Shown here piece after piece: positions 48,112-62,120 of a DNA stretch of 64,000 nucleotides. Location: the NCBI GenBank assembly GCA_022266195.1, contig WHVY01000006.1, positions 2,294,001 through 2,358,000 of the forward strand, given 5' to 3'. The position numbers and the translations under genes are program-made. Under the pieces are notes generated by a model. The model had not been told where the DNA came from. It worked only from the letters and a program-made list of their open reading frames with translations, and did no database searches. Every line of letters begins with the position of its first letter. Positions within the stretch are counted from its first letter, which is position 1. This stretch comes from Tetranychus cinnabarinus (taxonomy: Eukaryota; Arthropoda; Arachnida; Trombidiformes; Tetranychidae).

Positions 48112-48716
48112 TCGTTAGGTTTGCTATTATGAAGTCTGTCAGTATGAGCGGTAAGTTAATCTTTATTTTACTTGAATAAATTTACTAATTTGCTTATTCT
48201 ATGTTCTTTAAGTAGCCGGTTTTATTGGTACATACATCAGTGGATAGATTCTGGTAATGAAGCCATGAGTTGACGGTCAAGCAAGTAACTCAATTGGACT
48301 GTTAAATGGATGAAAACATGTTTGTAACAACTGAAAATGCAAGACAAAAGTTGGGCATGTGATTGCTGACGGGTTCAAAGTATCTCGATTGAAAGCCGAT
48401 TGAAGATTGATTGTTTGCCCCACAATCTATTTTGCATTTTGTACTCTCAGTCATTTCAATGAGTGGGATCAGAGGAATCGTCAAAGAAATCCTTCTGTTG
48501 ACAAAACCGTTGCTTACAAGTGTTTGCAGACTTAAAAACATGCCCGCTATAACACCTGAAAATGCTAGACTGAAATTTTCGCGTGTGATTGCACTCTTTT
48601 CCAAGATACGACCCAATGCTGGACGAGTCCGTCTATTATTAATTGTACTTGTAAATTTAAATTTCATAGATATTATCATTACATTTGTTGTTAAATAAAG
48701 TATTATCCAAGACTTA
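48112..48716 (+). pseudogene. Scrambled MFS transporter pseudogene
   Basis: Pieces of the neighbouring genes in a broken, partly rearranged form. Bases 48112-48151 match the end of type A exon 2 with its donor. Exon 3 starts at 48216 but reads SGTAG-like (CAG to TAG) and then CCATGA (Trp to stop). A block at 48445-48480 matches the type C segment LSVISMSGIKGIV. It is followed by type A/B pieces (LKNMP, PENARLK, RPNAGRVRLLL) that belong further upstream in a normal gene. The end (48660-48716) is a type A 3' UTR with its AATAAA-like signal. No transporter can be encoded. It is probably debris from unequal exchange. Confidence 0.8.
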
Positions 48717-49909
48717 ACTAAACTCAGAGTTCATCTAATATTTCGGAATTTTGTTTGCAAGTTTTCTTGGAGAGAAAGTGAAAATTGAAATTAAATAATG
48801 ATCAATTCAAACATTTGCGCTAACCTTTTTACATGATTGCCATAGTATTAGTTACTCGTGTTCTGGTTCTGGGTAGCATTAAAGAGCAACCATTCATCAA
48901 TGTGAATATGATCCCCGCGATGATAGTTTCATATTAAAAAGTAGCAACAATTAATAAATAGACTTTGATTTATATTTTTAGATTAATTTGAAATATGTAT
49001 GCTAGTTCATTGAAAAGTTACTAGACTACGAATAGCCAGCCAGTTCATTATGGATCACTGTGTGCAAAATGTAATATCAATAATATAAAATGAAACAATT
49101 TCCCGACAGCATGACAATTTACGGATTACGGTCTTATTGTTGACTGTGATTGTTGCACTGAAAATCTTGATTGGCGTCGAGGTCACTACTCGAAAGTATT
49201 ATTTAGTAACGTTAATTTGATATGAAAATCCCTTCTCTTAGAATTAAATCTTTTCTGTTTGATATCAATGGATCCAGTGCAGTAATTGGACGCTTCATAT
49301 CACGAGTTTTCTTGAGAAAATTTCAATGCAAAGATGAACGGTTCAATCTTCAGATTTATGTTTGTTTCTTAATCATAATGCAAATGTCTCCTTTCCTCTA
49401 CAAAAAATTCAAAATAATTTATGAAAATTAACCAGAATATAGAAATAACACGAAAAGATAAGTTATTGCAAAGGGAAATTAACCTGAAACAATCGCAGGA
49501 TTTGAGTGTTGGGGGTATTAAAGATGATGATTTCGTGGATGTGGTGATGAAACATACAATGGAATAGTGTAAATCAAATTCGCAAATGAAGTTTCAATGG
49601 GTTTATCACTAATTCCAACTGGATTAATAAACATTCTTTTATGTAACCAGCATCAAGGCAACCAGGATTAAGATTAATTCAGATGAAAGTCTCTATAACA
49701 ACAATCAGTGCAATGATGAAAAGATGCTTAAAATTAGTTAATATCAGTTGCTCACTATTATAGCTATTTAAGCGTTAGATAATCAATTGTTTTACTATAA
49801 AGCAAATTAACGCTCAGATCAGCTTTGATTATGTGAGTTTGACTCTGTTTTAGTTTTCTTGTTAAGTCGTTTCTCGTCATACACTCGTTTTAAACACAAG
49901 TGAGTTAAA
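48717..49909. other. Spacer upstream of gene D
   Basis: From about 49490 it matches the flank of gene C with scattered differences and small indels. The ATG frame at 49222-49431 has no counterpart in the other copies and is not considered a gene. Confidence 0.5.
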
Positions 49910-52168
49910 ATGACCCAAGATTTCGCCAAAGATCTGACGGGAGGTCAAGTTTTCATTAGCTTTTTGAAGTTGACCAAACTTGACCCTTACCTTTTCTTGC
50001 AAGTCTTTGCTATTGTTATGCAAGGTGTTACCATAACCCAATTAGCAGAGGACAAGATGTGCATCAATCAACTTCATTTTCCCAAAGAGTATTGTTTAAC
50101 CCTGAATTCAAATCACAGTGAAAACGCGGAGACCACAAGTACATCGATATTGGTTCATGCGAATTCACTGAAAAACTGGCAAACTGCAATCGAAACGGTT
50201 CCATCCACAATTGTCGCTCTATTCCTTAGCTATTGGCTTGAAAAGTATCCTCATTACTTAAAGGCAATCATGCTTCTACCGAATCTGGGCGCCATTCTTT
50301 CGATCTCGATTCTCTTGGCCAATGCTTTTCTCTTCAAAGTCTGTAAGTACAAACAAAAATCGTACAATACAATAATTGCCTTTAAATGGTTAATATTTTC
50401 GAAAGTTTTGTACCGTTTTCAATATTTGAAAGCTAATTTTAACAATATTGTCGCTACAGTCTCTATCTTTGTTGGATTAGTTTTAGGTCTCTCAGATTTA
50501 AACAATTTGCAAATCGAATGAATAAAGCTTGAATTATATTGAGACATTATACCGTCATAAACTGATCTTTTTCATCTTTTCGACTAGTTCAAGTTGGTTA
50601 TATTAGAATAACAATCCGAAAACTTAATCAAAATGTTATAACTTATTGAACTGTTTATAAGAAACGTAAGTTATTATTGGGTTTCAATGCAATTAGCAAT
50701 GTTATGTATCATTTTTTGGCTTATCATCTCGTCCAAGCTTAGCGCAAGTTTAATTTCAACTTTTTTGAAAGAAAACATCGATTTAAGCAATTCACTCATA
50801 TTAAAATCATATTTACATGTTTATTTTTAAACAGCTTCGTGGGCCATCCTTTTAGCAAGTGTACCTTCTGGCTTCTCTGGAAGCATTACTCTGTTAACAA
50901 GTTCATTTTACACTTACGTTTCCTGGTCAACTCCAACTAGGTTTCTGGTTGTGAGATTTGCTTTGATGGAGTTATTCACCAGTACTGGTAAGTAACAAAT
51001 TCATCTAAAGATCAAAACTAAGGCTAAAATTTATTTCATGAGCATGAAAAATTTTCCTTTGATAACGATTAATACCGATAACTGATTTGGAATTTCCTAA
51101 CAGAATTTCCCTTGAAATTTTTGCATAAATCAGTGAAAGTAAGCTTTTAATGACAGATAGATTACATCAATTGTTTCTTAATAATTTCATGAGTAGTACA
51201 AGGGAAAAACACAAATAAAAGTAAATGTTAAACATTGCAACTCTACATTGTTTACAGGAGTACTTTGTGGTACATATTTTGGTGGAAAAGTCCTAGCAAT
51301 GAAACCCTGGATTCACGGTCAACCCGAAAACTATTTAGGAGTTTTGTTTGTTTCATTGGCTTTGTTGGTTATCGCATTCATTTGGGGTTTGTTTGTAACT
51401 CTTGAAGGAGTTCCTGATACTGCTGAACATTTGGCTAATCGAAGTCACAGAGAAGTCGTTAAAGACGTTTTTCAACTGTCGAGATTTAAGGAACTAGCTA
51501 AACCATTGACAGTCAAAAGATCAGGACGTGACAAAACCAAATTAATAATGGCAGTAATAAGTGGACTTATCATTTGGAGTGTAATGGGAGGCGATAATAC
51601 AATAAGCTTCCAATTTTCACAGAAAGTGTATGGTTGGAGTGCTGAAAAGTACTCTACGCTTTCGACTTACTTCAATATTTTGCCTGCTCTACTTAGTGTT
51701 ATTGTGCCTCAACTACTTAAATGTATGTCGGTTAGGGACTCAGCCGTTGGTTTAATTGGTGCACTTTCAGTCATTTCAATGAGTGGAATCAAAGGAATTA
51801 TTACTAATGATGTTGGATTTGCAATGGCCTACTCTTTTGGAGGCCTTGGCTCATTAGCTTCTATTGCCAACCGAGCTCTTGTTTCCCAAATAGTCGATCC
51901 AGAAGAAACTGCCAAAATTTTCGCCATAATCTCATCCGCCAATTCATATGCCTCAATTGCAGCGGCCTACATTTACACTCATGTCTATAGTGCCACAATA
52001 GACTTCCATCCAGGACTAATTTATAACATTGCCGCATTGCTCGCACTCATTCCAGCAATTAATTTCCTTGTCAATGACATAGCAGCAGTAATCAAAAAAC
52101 GGGAAGAACGAAAACAGAAGCAAGTCGATGTTAATAACAATACCATTTCATTAGCCGTAATTCACTAA
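49910..52168 (+). CDS. MFS transporter D, SLC46-like (type C), complete
   Basis: Exons 49910-50342, 50835-50987 and 51258-52168 join in phase 1: 1497 nt, 498 residues, the same length as C. It differs from C at only a small number of residues; examples are LNSNHSE for LTSNHSE, ETVPSTIVALFL for DTIPSSIVALFL, GVLCGTYFGG for GSLCGTYLSG, and the last residue. Introns differ more: intron 1 is 492 bp (415 in C) and intron 2 is 270 bp (81 in C). It is an older duplicate of C, with exons conserved better than introns, which suggests both genes are under selection. Substrate unknown. Confidence 0.87.
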
Positions 52169-53002
52169 AACCAGATCAAACCAAACTGAATTGTTTCCAA
52201 CGGAATACCAAACCAGAAAATGGATGTAATTCAACCTGAATCAACCTTCAATTAACCAGTTTTTTCAAGCAATATCTCTTTCCATGCAACAATCATCAAC
52301 CACTGATCACAAATGATTTCGTACCATCGATGGCTACTCAAAAAATGCCAAATGCTTAAGCACATGTTAACCTACATTTTGGAAGCATTACTCGATTTAT
52401 TTATTGAATTATTCGTGTCTCATCAAGATTAATTTCAATACTATGTACCAATTTAGCAATCAGAATAGATTTCCAAGAGATTTCCTTTCGATCTTCCTTT
52501 CATTATCTATCCATTATAAGGCAATAGATGGAGTTAACAGTTGATAAATTTATGAGTTTTTTGACAAGGAGTATTAGGAATGCTCAGAAGTTTTGAGTCA
52601 AATCATTCCCAGCTCCTTACATTTTATTAAATCATGGTTTTCAAGATATAAAAGACTAGTCATGTTAGCTTCTTCTTCCAATTGTTCATTGTATATTTGT
52701 ATATTATCAACATGTAACAACAAGTTAAAAGATAGATAAGCAAAAATACATCACCATTATAACAAACAAAAAGGTTTTACCTGTTGTATTGTGCTTCTGC
52801 TTTTTTCTTGATCGATAAATGTACAGGGAATGTTTATAAACCAATAAAAGCTGTAAACCTATCATTTAGTCTTTTAAATTGAATCTCTTTCTTGACAATT
52901 GACACCAATATATTTGATCTATCAACACACCAATTAGAGATCATCAGTTGATTCTCAACTAGTTGCCAATAAAACCTAATTTCAACCAGACAATTAATTA
53001 CC
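52169..53002. other. Intergenic sequence between gene D and the SLC5 gene
   Basis: 3' UTR of D, then presumed promoter and leader of the SLC5 gene. No other feature seen. Confidence 0.45.
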
Positions 53003-56000
53003 ATGGATAAATCAAGTACAGTGTTAACAGCACCTGAACATAAACCCAGGCCAGGTCTGGAAAGTCTTGATATCGCTGTTGTTGTCGCTTACTTCTTGCT
53101 CATTCTGGCAACTGGTTTTTGGGTAAGTAACTAATTTAAATTGATTTCATTACAGTTCTAATAGTGTTTAAATATAAACTCATTTAACAGTAATTTACTG
53201 TTGAAGAGCATTAACCCATTTTTGCCATTCAAATGGTAGCTCAAGCTTCAAACTCACATCAATCATTGTCTTCTCGACATGGCATAATTAGGTAAATTTG
53301 ATTATTTTAAACAGAACTGTTTTAAATAGATCAAATTTATCGATTGTAATTGTTATTTAATCAATTAAAACAGACCTTTTGACTATCATCACCAATCTAC
53401 AAAGGTTAGGCTGTAAAGCTAAGAGTGACAATTTGAGTAAAATTTTAATGCTCTTCACCCAATTTGACATTTTACTTTACGTTACATTATAACTGGTAAA
53501 ACACTTTTAGCTTAATTATTTATCCTCGACTCATGCTGAGTTCCAATATTGTATCTCAGTGGATCCACTTTCATGAAATAAAGAATCTGACATTTGATAC
53601 ATTTCTGTTATACCTTGTTTAATGATTTAACATGAACTGAAAGAAGCTTGAAATTGCCTTTTAAGTGAATTGATTTTTGCTTACAACTCAGACAAAATAT
53701 GAAATTGAATTTGTTATAAAATTTATAGACTCCACAGAATGATAAATAAAATGCTTGAAAATGTCTCGATGATTGAAAATGAAGTAATCTTCAGCTTTTA
53801 TTGAAATTAAACCAAGAGTATTTTGATTATTGACTGTATCCAGTGAACAATGATAACCGTATCAGAATAAATTGATCAAAAGCTGTATTGAGTGTACTCT
53901 TGGGTGCAACAAAATTTCAAAATAAACTCAAAATCAGTGAAATCCATTTCAATTAATATCACTCCCAACTGATTTTTAAACCAGAATTTTATCCAATTTG
54001 TCTTTCAAGTCAACAATGAAATTTAAAACTGAAGCTTTGACAGCCGAGGCTTAATCAAGCTCAAATAGTTGGAATCAAAATTGACATGAAACAATAGCTT
54101 AGGTTTGGGATTTTTTATGATTGGTTAAGATAGTTTAGATTGGTTGTTGATCACCTAAATCACCCTGAAACCTTTTCAACACGGATTCAACCATTCAACC
54201 TCTGAACATGATTGATTGTGATAAGTTGAAAGATAAAAATAGACTAATGCTAAAATCAATATCAGAAAATTAACTTCAATTTTTTATAAAGACATTGAGT
54301 TTCAATCATTTTTCGCTTCAAATTCAATGAACTATGGCAACAATTAACAAATTAGTAAGACAACTGAACTGTTTTCATATTTTCCTTACATTCAACTGTC
54401 TATTTTTGTCAGGCTTACCTTTAGATTAATTTGTATTCAGGATTAATTAATGATAAATGAAGTCTAATGATGAACAATTTCAAATTGAACCTTTGGTCCA
54501 ACTGTTTTGGTTGGATTTACATTTACAGAGATTACAGAATCGTAAATTGAATCTACACTTTCAAGTGTTACTTTAATCAATATATTTCAATGTAATGATT
54601 GATTAGTTATAAATGTTTATTGTGTTTAACATTTAATTGTGCCATTAAAGATATAAACTTGAATGGGTAAATTGACCCTTAAAGGATATTATGGATGTAA
54701 GATGAGAAAGGTTTCTCAGGGTAACAAAAGAGTTGATCACAAATCTTATTCATCCTTTTATTCAACTCTATTGATAATCGATAACTCAACCTTGAACTTT
54801 TATTTTGTATCTTTTTGCTTCTCAGGAAATAAATAGAATTGAATAAACAGAATGGAAAATGCTGATCATACAATAATATTAACATCAAATTCTTGGTTAC
54901 TTTTTAGTATGAAAATGTTTAGTCAAACTACTTGAATACAAAATATCGATTGGAGTTGTTTTTGCTCAAATTATCATTTAGATGATTTTTCGCTCATTTC
55001 AGATTTATATTGAATAGATCACGTTCTTATGATGATTAGTTGAGACATCTCATTAAGGTTAATAACAGAAGAATAATTATTTCATTTTCTTTTCCTTTTT
55101 CTGTTGGAATCCTCCTGAAAGTCCATGTGGAAAACGAAAAATCGAGGAACAGTTGATGGCTACTTTTTAGCTGGACGTTATATGACTTGGCTAACAGTAA
55201 GTAAATATTTCAGCCTTGATTTACCGATTTATTCATTTGCCAGAAAAACATCTTGTACTACAAGTCTAGATAGTAAAGATCAGGCTTGAATGGAAACAAA
55301 CAGTTCAACCAATTCTGCTTGTTAATGTTCAGTAACAGGGAGAAATAAATATATTTCCATGAATATTATTAACATATTTATAGCTGCATAATCCGCTGAT
55401 ATGAAACTATTCGGATTGACTTATCATTCCAATTTGATGAAGAAGCAGCAGAATGAGAGTAATAAAGGTTGTGACATGTTTATCCAGTAAATCTTGTACG
55501 ATTAAGTGTTATAAGCTGAACATTGAGCCTGAATCTGAGTTGTCCATTTGATTAATTTAAATTTGCTCTATCATTGAAGGTTGGAGCCTCAGTTTTCGCC
55601 AGCAACATTGGAAGTGAACATTTCATTGGATTAGCTGGATCAGGGGCTGCATCAGGTATCGGTGTAGCTGCTTTTGAGCTTAATGTAAGTATCTGTGAAA
55701 TGAAAATAAATGCATTAATGAATATTGGAATGAATTTAGCATTTCATAAAAAATTTAAATGAATCGAAAGTCTAAATCATAGTTAAAAGAGTTAAGTTAA
55801 AGGATTGTGATTAAATAATGTCTAAATGATCGATATATGATGCAAAATAAATGAGATGATCAGAGAAAAATAGATTTTTGTTAACCTAATTAACTCTCGC
55901 TGCTTATGATTTTTTTGGAGCTCACTGTTTTGTACAGAACTTTATGTTAACCTTTAACTGTTGATTTAACCCAAATTTAGGTAAAATTGTAAACTTAAAG

Positions 56001-59000
56001 TTACATCAAAAGGTACTCAATAACACAACAGCTTCAATCAGATATTTATAAACCAGAAATTGGTGGATCAATAGAAAACAAAAGCTTATTAAAAGTCGCA
56101 TTCAATTATCTCTTTTACTGCAATCAATAAATTGATTGACTTTACCTCGATTTTGCCTATTTTTTGGACTAGTAAACAAAATCAGGCAATTCATTAAATT
56201 GTCAACAGATTTAATTATTCTAGAAATCGATGATCATCAATCATTTAACACTAATATCTTTTACAATTTTTCAATAGGCCTTACTAATCTTACAAATAAC
56301 TGGATGGCTATTCTTGCCCGTTTTCCTGGCAAGTAATGTAAGTCTAAAATTATTTTATCCTTACAAGAAGCAGTAAATAGAGACAATTAAAGCACACAAT
56401 CAAACTTTTCTCATAATTAACTATCATGTTACAATTTTAGCCAATAGACTTGTAATTAAATCTCTTCAGCCATAAGATAAATTTCTGTCTATTATTCCTA
56501 TCAATGATGTAGTCATGAGAAAAAGTTTGATTGAGTGAATAAAATTTTTGCGATAATTATCACCTCTTGCTTTGAAGGACCCATTGAGTAGAATCAAATT
56601 ACCAATTGAGAATTACGAATGAAAGTGAAGATTGTGATTCCATTAAACTTTCCAATTCTGGTCCATTTCATTAATCCTTTAATCTCTTTATAACTAAGTA
56701 AAAAATGCTGAAAGGATTAGCATCAGGAACCATCCAATTCTTGAAGCAGAAGTTTAAAAGTCTTGAAAATAGTAATTTTGTCTCATCAGATTTGCCATGT
56801 TTTTTCAGAGATTTAGACATTTCCAGATGCAATGAGTTCCAATCTATTGATATCTTTTCACATTGTGTTCAGCATTTTTGCGCATTAGAAAATTTATCCT
56901 GAAAGACAAAGAAAATCAGTTAGATTTTATGAGAAGATATTTAAAATTCTTGTACACATCAAGATAGCCAGTATTTCTTTCTTATAGATTTTACTAGAGA
57001 CAAAAGTATCATTATATTTTTAGTACATGTATAACCTTTAACTGACTGGAATAAGACAGTAAGATGGACTGAAAATCCGATTATCATGATGTGAAATGAG
57101 AATAGGAAAAAGAATAGATAATAGATAATAGAAGCTTTCGTTATTGAGTTATGATGTTTGAATGGAAAGTAAGAAAGATTAATAATGAAATGAAATGCTT
57201 TGATTTAATATCTACCTTGACCCTTCGATTTTCCTTGGTTAATCTGGAACTAGAAATTGGTTCCAATCATATTGAATGGTTAATCTATGAGGTTTTTTCC
57301 TTTTTCCAAAAGCTGTATGACATGGAGTAAAACTTGGCAATCAACTGAAATCAGGTTTTACTATGGACTTGGGTTTGTCTTATATCACGGTTAGTCTTTT
57401 AACAATAAGCAAACAACCATCCAAATGAGCAGAACTTTCAACGAAAAGTCATGTTTAGTCTGCAGAAGAAAAGATATTGACATTAAACAAAAAGGTTAGA
57501 TCAGAAATAAACAGACTATTGTCACTATCAGAAGATATTAGGTTTAGTTGGTAAATCAAAATTAAACAGTTATAGATAGATTTTTATGATCTGGTTATTA
57601 AGTCAAATAGGGTGCAATATTATATTGAATATCCTCGTTGTATTGAGATTTAGAAAAATCTAATCAATAATTAATAGATAAAGCTAGAAATTGGGGGAAA
57701 TGAGAAATTGTTAGCTTACGTTAGTTTAAAATCAAGATGAAAACTCTGATAGAATCAAGTAATTCTGATAGGACGCACATTTCTAGGCAGGGCAACGGTT
57801 AGCATTAAAGATGAATGCTGCTGCTTAATTGAATAATTTAAATATGAGCAACCTCAAGTAATCAAACTAATTCTATGTTTCATTTTGTTTCCAAAGGTTT
57901 ACACCTTACCTGAGTTTATGTCTAAACGTTTTGGAGGCAAAAGAATACAAACATATTTAGCTCTTCTCTCACTACTGTTATATGTTTTCACCAAGATCTC
58001 GGTAAGTTAATCATTTTCTTTGACTAAAAAGCTTTATTTATCTTCAAAATGAAATATATCCTAACAATATAAGACAAAAAAGTTGAAATTAATTTGCTTT
58101 AGTGCAAATAACTTTTCTAAAGGAAAGAATGAATAGACTTACACTTGAATAATTAGATCATTTGCGGAAGATAATCAGACCATTTTTCGTTACACTTGAC
58201 ATTTAGATCTTTACACTTGACTTTGATATTGAAGAAAAGTTAATGAAATCATATTAATAGCACAGTTTTTAATTAAAAACAACTAACCTTAATGTCACTG
58301 ATCAACGATCTGGGATGAATTCAAAACATCACCTGAGTAGAGAGTAAGTTTACATTTGGATCGTAGAGGAAGATACACAATAGCATAAAGGGTCACTATA
58401 TAACATAGATGAACTATTTACATCGAGAATGTTAATTGAAAATAATTAAACATAATTCCACTGAAAAAAAATTAAAATTCAACAATTTCAATAGATATTT
58501 AGCATAATTATTTTGCTTAACTCCAACCGTTAATTCAAAAGTGAGGGGTCGCTATAAATTGACATTTGTAATGGTGAAGTAGAAACGAGTGATTAATCTG
58601 AAAAATGAAACCTCGTCTTACATGTATTTGTGAAATAAATTGCAGTTTTATCATTATTGATTAGCTAGTTAATACATTGAATTTAAAAACTCCAGATTTA
58701 AACACATGTGTCAATATAGAATGAAATAAGCTGAGACCATTGAACATCGAAAGTATTGTTTGAATTGTATCATCGTCTAGAGTTGTTTTGGGAATAATAT
58801 TTGGATTTATATTGAGATCATAAATAATTTAAATTAGTCGCAAATTATTAGGTTAATCTATTTTCTGGTGCCATTTTTATCCAACAAGCTCGAGGATGGT
58901 CAATTTATGTCAGTGTTTTAATTCTACTTGCTCTAACGGCGGTTTCAACGGTAACTGGTAAGTAAATCATGTCATTTACCTTTATTTGATTCATGTTTAT

Positions 59001-62000
59001 TACGATTAATAACTGATCAAATAAACATTGAGTTTATTCTAGATGGAATAAGTATTGATCATACTCTCTGTATTAAATGTAATTTTAGGAGGATTAGCAT
59101 CTGTGATGTATACTGATACAATACAATGTTTTGTTATGTTGGCCGGAGGAATCCTATTAACCTACAAAGGTAATGGCAACCATTTTAATTGTTCATTTAT
59201 TTGATAGCTAATTTATTGACTCTTCCTTTAGCTATAAATGAAATTGGTGGAATTGAAAATTTAAAGCCACGCTATTTTGAAGCCAAACCGTCAGTTATTC
59301 CTGTGAATGCAACAACATGTGCTATGCCTAAAGACACTGCTTTCCTGTTATTGAGGCCAATCGATGACCATGATATGCCCTGGCTAGGTTTTTTAGCTGG
59401 ACAAACCTTTGCATCAATGTGGTATTGGTGTACTGATCAGGTAAACCCAATGTTTGAATTCAACCTCATAAAGGAAAGCTAATTATAGAAAATTTTGGTT
59501 GTTCTCCACCTGATTTGTTGAAGTTGAATGTACATCTTTTTTATTCCATGTTAAAACTCGTTTGGATATTTGACAGTTTGTTTGAAAATTCAGGTTAAAT
59601 AATGAACTAATCATCACGATTTACCATTAGTTAAATTTATGATTTTTTTTCTTTATTTGCTTGTCAATCTATTGAGTGGTAGAAAGTTCCAGTAGCTAAA
59701 AAACACATTTACCCTTTACACGCATGGAGAAACCTCTAGTCTATTAATATCATGAAGAATCATGTTCATCATGATAAATCACTTAGTCTTTATTAAAAAT
59801 ATCTTGAACATAGCTCAAGTCCAAGACAGTTAGAGTCCATAGTCTTGTTAATTAAAAAGACATTTTTCTTGCACCTGGAATCTCTCTATTCATGGATACA
59901 GGTTATAACTTACAGAGGTATAAGTTTTTAACAGATTCAACGTACAAGACTAAGTTTCACATTTACATTCATCGAGTTTGATAGTCAATCGAGGTTCGTT
60001 TAGGCTCATCAATTACTATTTAAGCTTCTTTTCTCAGTTTGCCTGAAGTAAATGCGATCAGATATCTGCAGCCTTTGAAATACAGGCCTTTATGATTAAC
60101 CACATCCTTTTGTATCTGTTTTATTTTTTTCATGTGTAAGAATTGTTTGTGTAAATGAATACTTAGTGTTCAACCGATTGTGATCTCGATAATGTTTAAT
60201 TCAGTATGAGTTGGCCCAGAATAAAGGAAATCCTATGAAAGCGGAAAACATTGATTTATAATCAACCATTCAATTCTGTGACTTCCTTTTTCTCTTCTGA
60301 TCAAAGCAATTTAGTCAGACTTTTCAGATAAGCAATGACTTTTCTTATAGAGATAATAATAATCATTCTTCCTTTAATCACAGGTTATTGTCCAACGCTT
60401 ATTAGCTGCCAAAAATCTAGCCCATGCCCAAGGAGGCACACTGCTTGCAGGCTTCTTGAAATTGATGCCTCTTTTCATCATAATCATTCCCGGAATGATC
60501 TCAAGAATATTGTTTCCTGATGATGTAAGCTGTGTCGATCCAGTTGAATGTTACAGAGTCTGTCAAAGTTATACCGGCTGCTCTAACATTGCTTACCCAA
60601 GGCTTGTGCTCGCTCTGATGCCCAGTGGACTCAAAGGCTTGATGATGGCTGGAATGCTGGCTGCTCTCATGTCTGGATTGTCATCGATTTTCAACAGCTG
60701 TAGTACAATGTTCACCATCGATATATGGCCTCTGATACGACCAAAAGCTTCAGTGAGAGAACAAATGATCGTAGGAAGGTACATAATCATATGAATAGCA
60801 AAACCTTTCTTTTAAGTCAGATAATTGTCTAATTTTGGTAACTTTATAGATGGCATTTTTCAAGTGTTTTTAATCTACTCTTTAATTGTTTCGTTAACAG
60901 ATCATTCACTTTTGCCATGATTGCTTTTAGTATCGCATGGATTGTGGTCATTCAAGAAATGCAAAGCGGTGAACTTTATATTTACATACAAGCAATCTCA
61001 TCAATCTTATCTCCTCCTATTGCCACGGTTTATGGACTTTCGGTTATTTGGCCTAGAATGAATGAACCTGCAGCATTTTGGACTCTAATTATTGGTCTTG
61101 TTATTGGCTCTGTTAGATTTATTTTGGACATTATTTATCGGGAACCTCCTTGTGGTGAACCAGATCTCCGACCAAGTTTTATCAAAGATATTCATTACAT
61201 GTATTTTGCACTCATTTTAACAATAATCTCTGTGATTACGTCAGTCTTTGTTTCTTTAATCACAAAGCCAACTGAAAATTTCAGGGTATGTAACAGATTT
61301 CAATCAATCCGGTTGTTTTAAATCTGCCAATTTCATATCCTTCAAGCTTCTACATGAATTGAAGCAACATTTTACTCTGAATTATTGAAAAGCTGATATC
61401 AGATTTAAGTTCAAAAAGCTCACATTAAGAATCAAATAGTTCATAATAGATCATTATATAACAGATATTGAATAACCTTAATCATTACAAAATTATTTGA
61501 TTTTGCAGATTAACTCTAATTTTTTCAGATCAAAAAATGACAATTATTCAACTCGTAATGTTTGCTAATAGATTATACAAGAAAAATCTTTGACCTGATT
61601 CATGTGTAATCTCATGTTTAACAAGCTCTCATTCAGTATATTTAAAACAGATTTAATTTATTGTTTTTCTTTCTTGCAACAGCTCATCAGAACTACATAT
61701 TGGACTCGATTCGATGAGAGTATCCGCGATGACGAAGTTAAACCAGTTCCAGCTAAAACAATGGAGTTAACGGACATGGATTGGCATGAAGAAGATGATA
61801 AATGCGATGTTGATTTGGAGGAAGGTGAAGAAGCTGATGATGTTATGATCAAGGATAAAAAGGTTTCCTTGTGTAAAAAGTTTTTCATTTGGTTCTGTGG
61901 CTATGAAGACACAGAACAATCAACATCCAAATCAAAAGATCCCGAAGGAGTTGGTCTTAAATCGTCCGTTGATGATGCCTTTGAATCACATTCTGGTGTT

Positions 62001-62120
62001 GCTTCACTTCGTCAAACTTTAACCCAAAAGATAATACTTCGTACAACTTTGGCCTTAATTGTTGTTCTTTCCGTCTTTCTGTTCACCTATTTTTCCTTAC
62101 CCTTCCACAGGCATCCTTGA
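53003..62120 (+). CDS. SLC5/SGLT-family sodium-coupled solute cotransporter
   Basis: Eleven exons: 53003-53122, 55122-55196, 55580-55684, 56278-56337, 57897-58001, 58852-58957, 59089-59169, 59232-59440, 60384-60778, 60901-61285 and 61683-62120. They sum to 2079 nt, 692 residues. SGLT signatures appear in order: GYFLAGRYMTWLTVGASVFA, SNIGSEHFIGLAGSGAASGI, MPEFMSKRFGG-like (LPEFMSKRFGGKRIQ), FTKIS and NLFSGAIFIQQA, a Cys-rich extracellular loop, GMLAALMSGLSSIFNS, and YIQAISSILSPP. The Gln of the last motif aligns with the sugar-contacting Gln457 of human SGLT1, so sugar or inositol uptake with Na+ is likely. At residue 385 Gly stands where SGLT1 has a Na2-site Ser. A long acidic cytoplasmic loop precedes the final helix, as in SGLTs. 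Introns total about 7 kb without other genes. Confidence 0.93.
53123..55121. other. Intron 1 of the SLC5 gene (2 kb)
   Basis: AT-rich intron without nested gene or recognisable repeat. Room for enhancers, but nothing specific seen. Confidence 0.5.

Noticed and set aside
49222..49431. 69-codon frame upstream of gene D
   Set aside because: Not preserved in the matching flanks of the chimera and gene C.
56705..56902. 65-codon frame in an SLC5 intron
   Set aside because: It looks protein-like in part, but there is no family match and no need for it in the gene model; probably chance.
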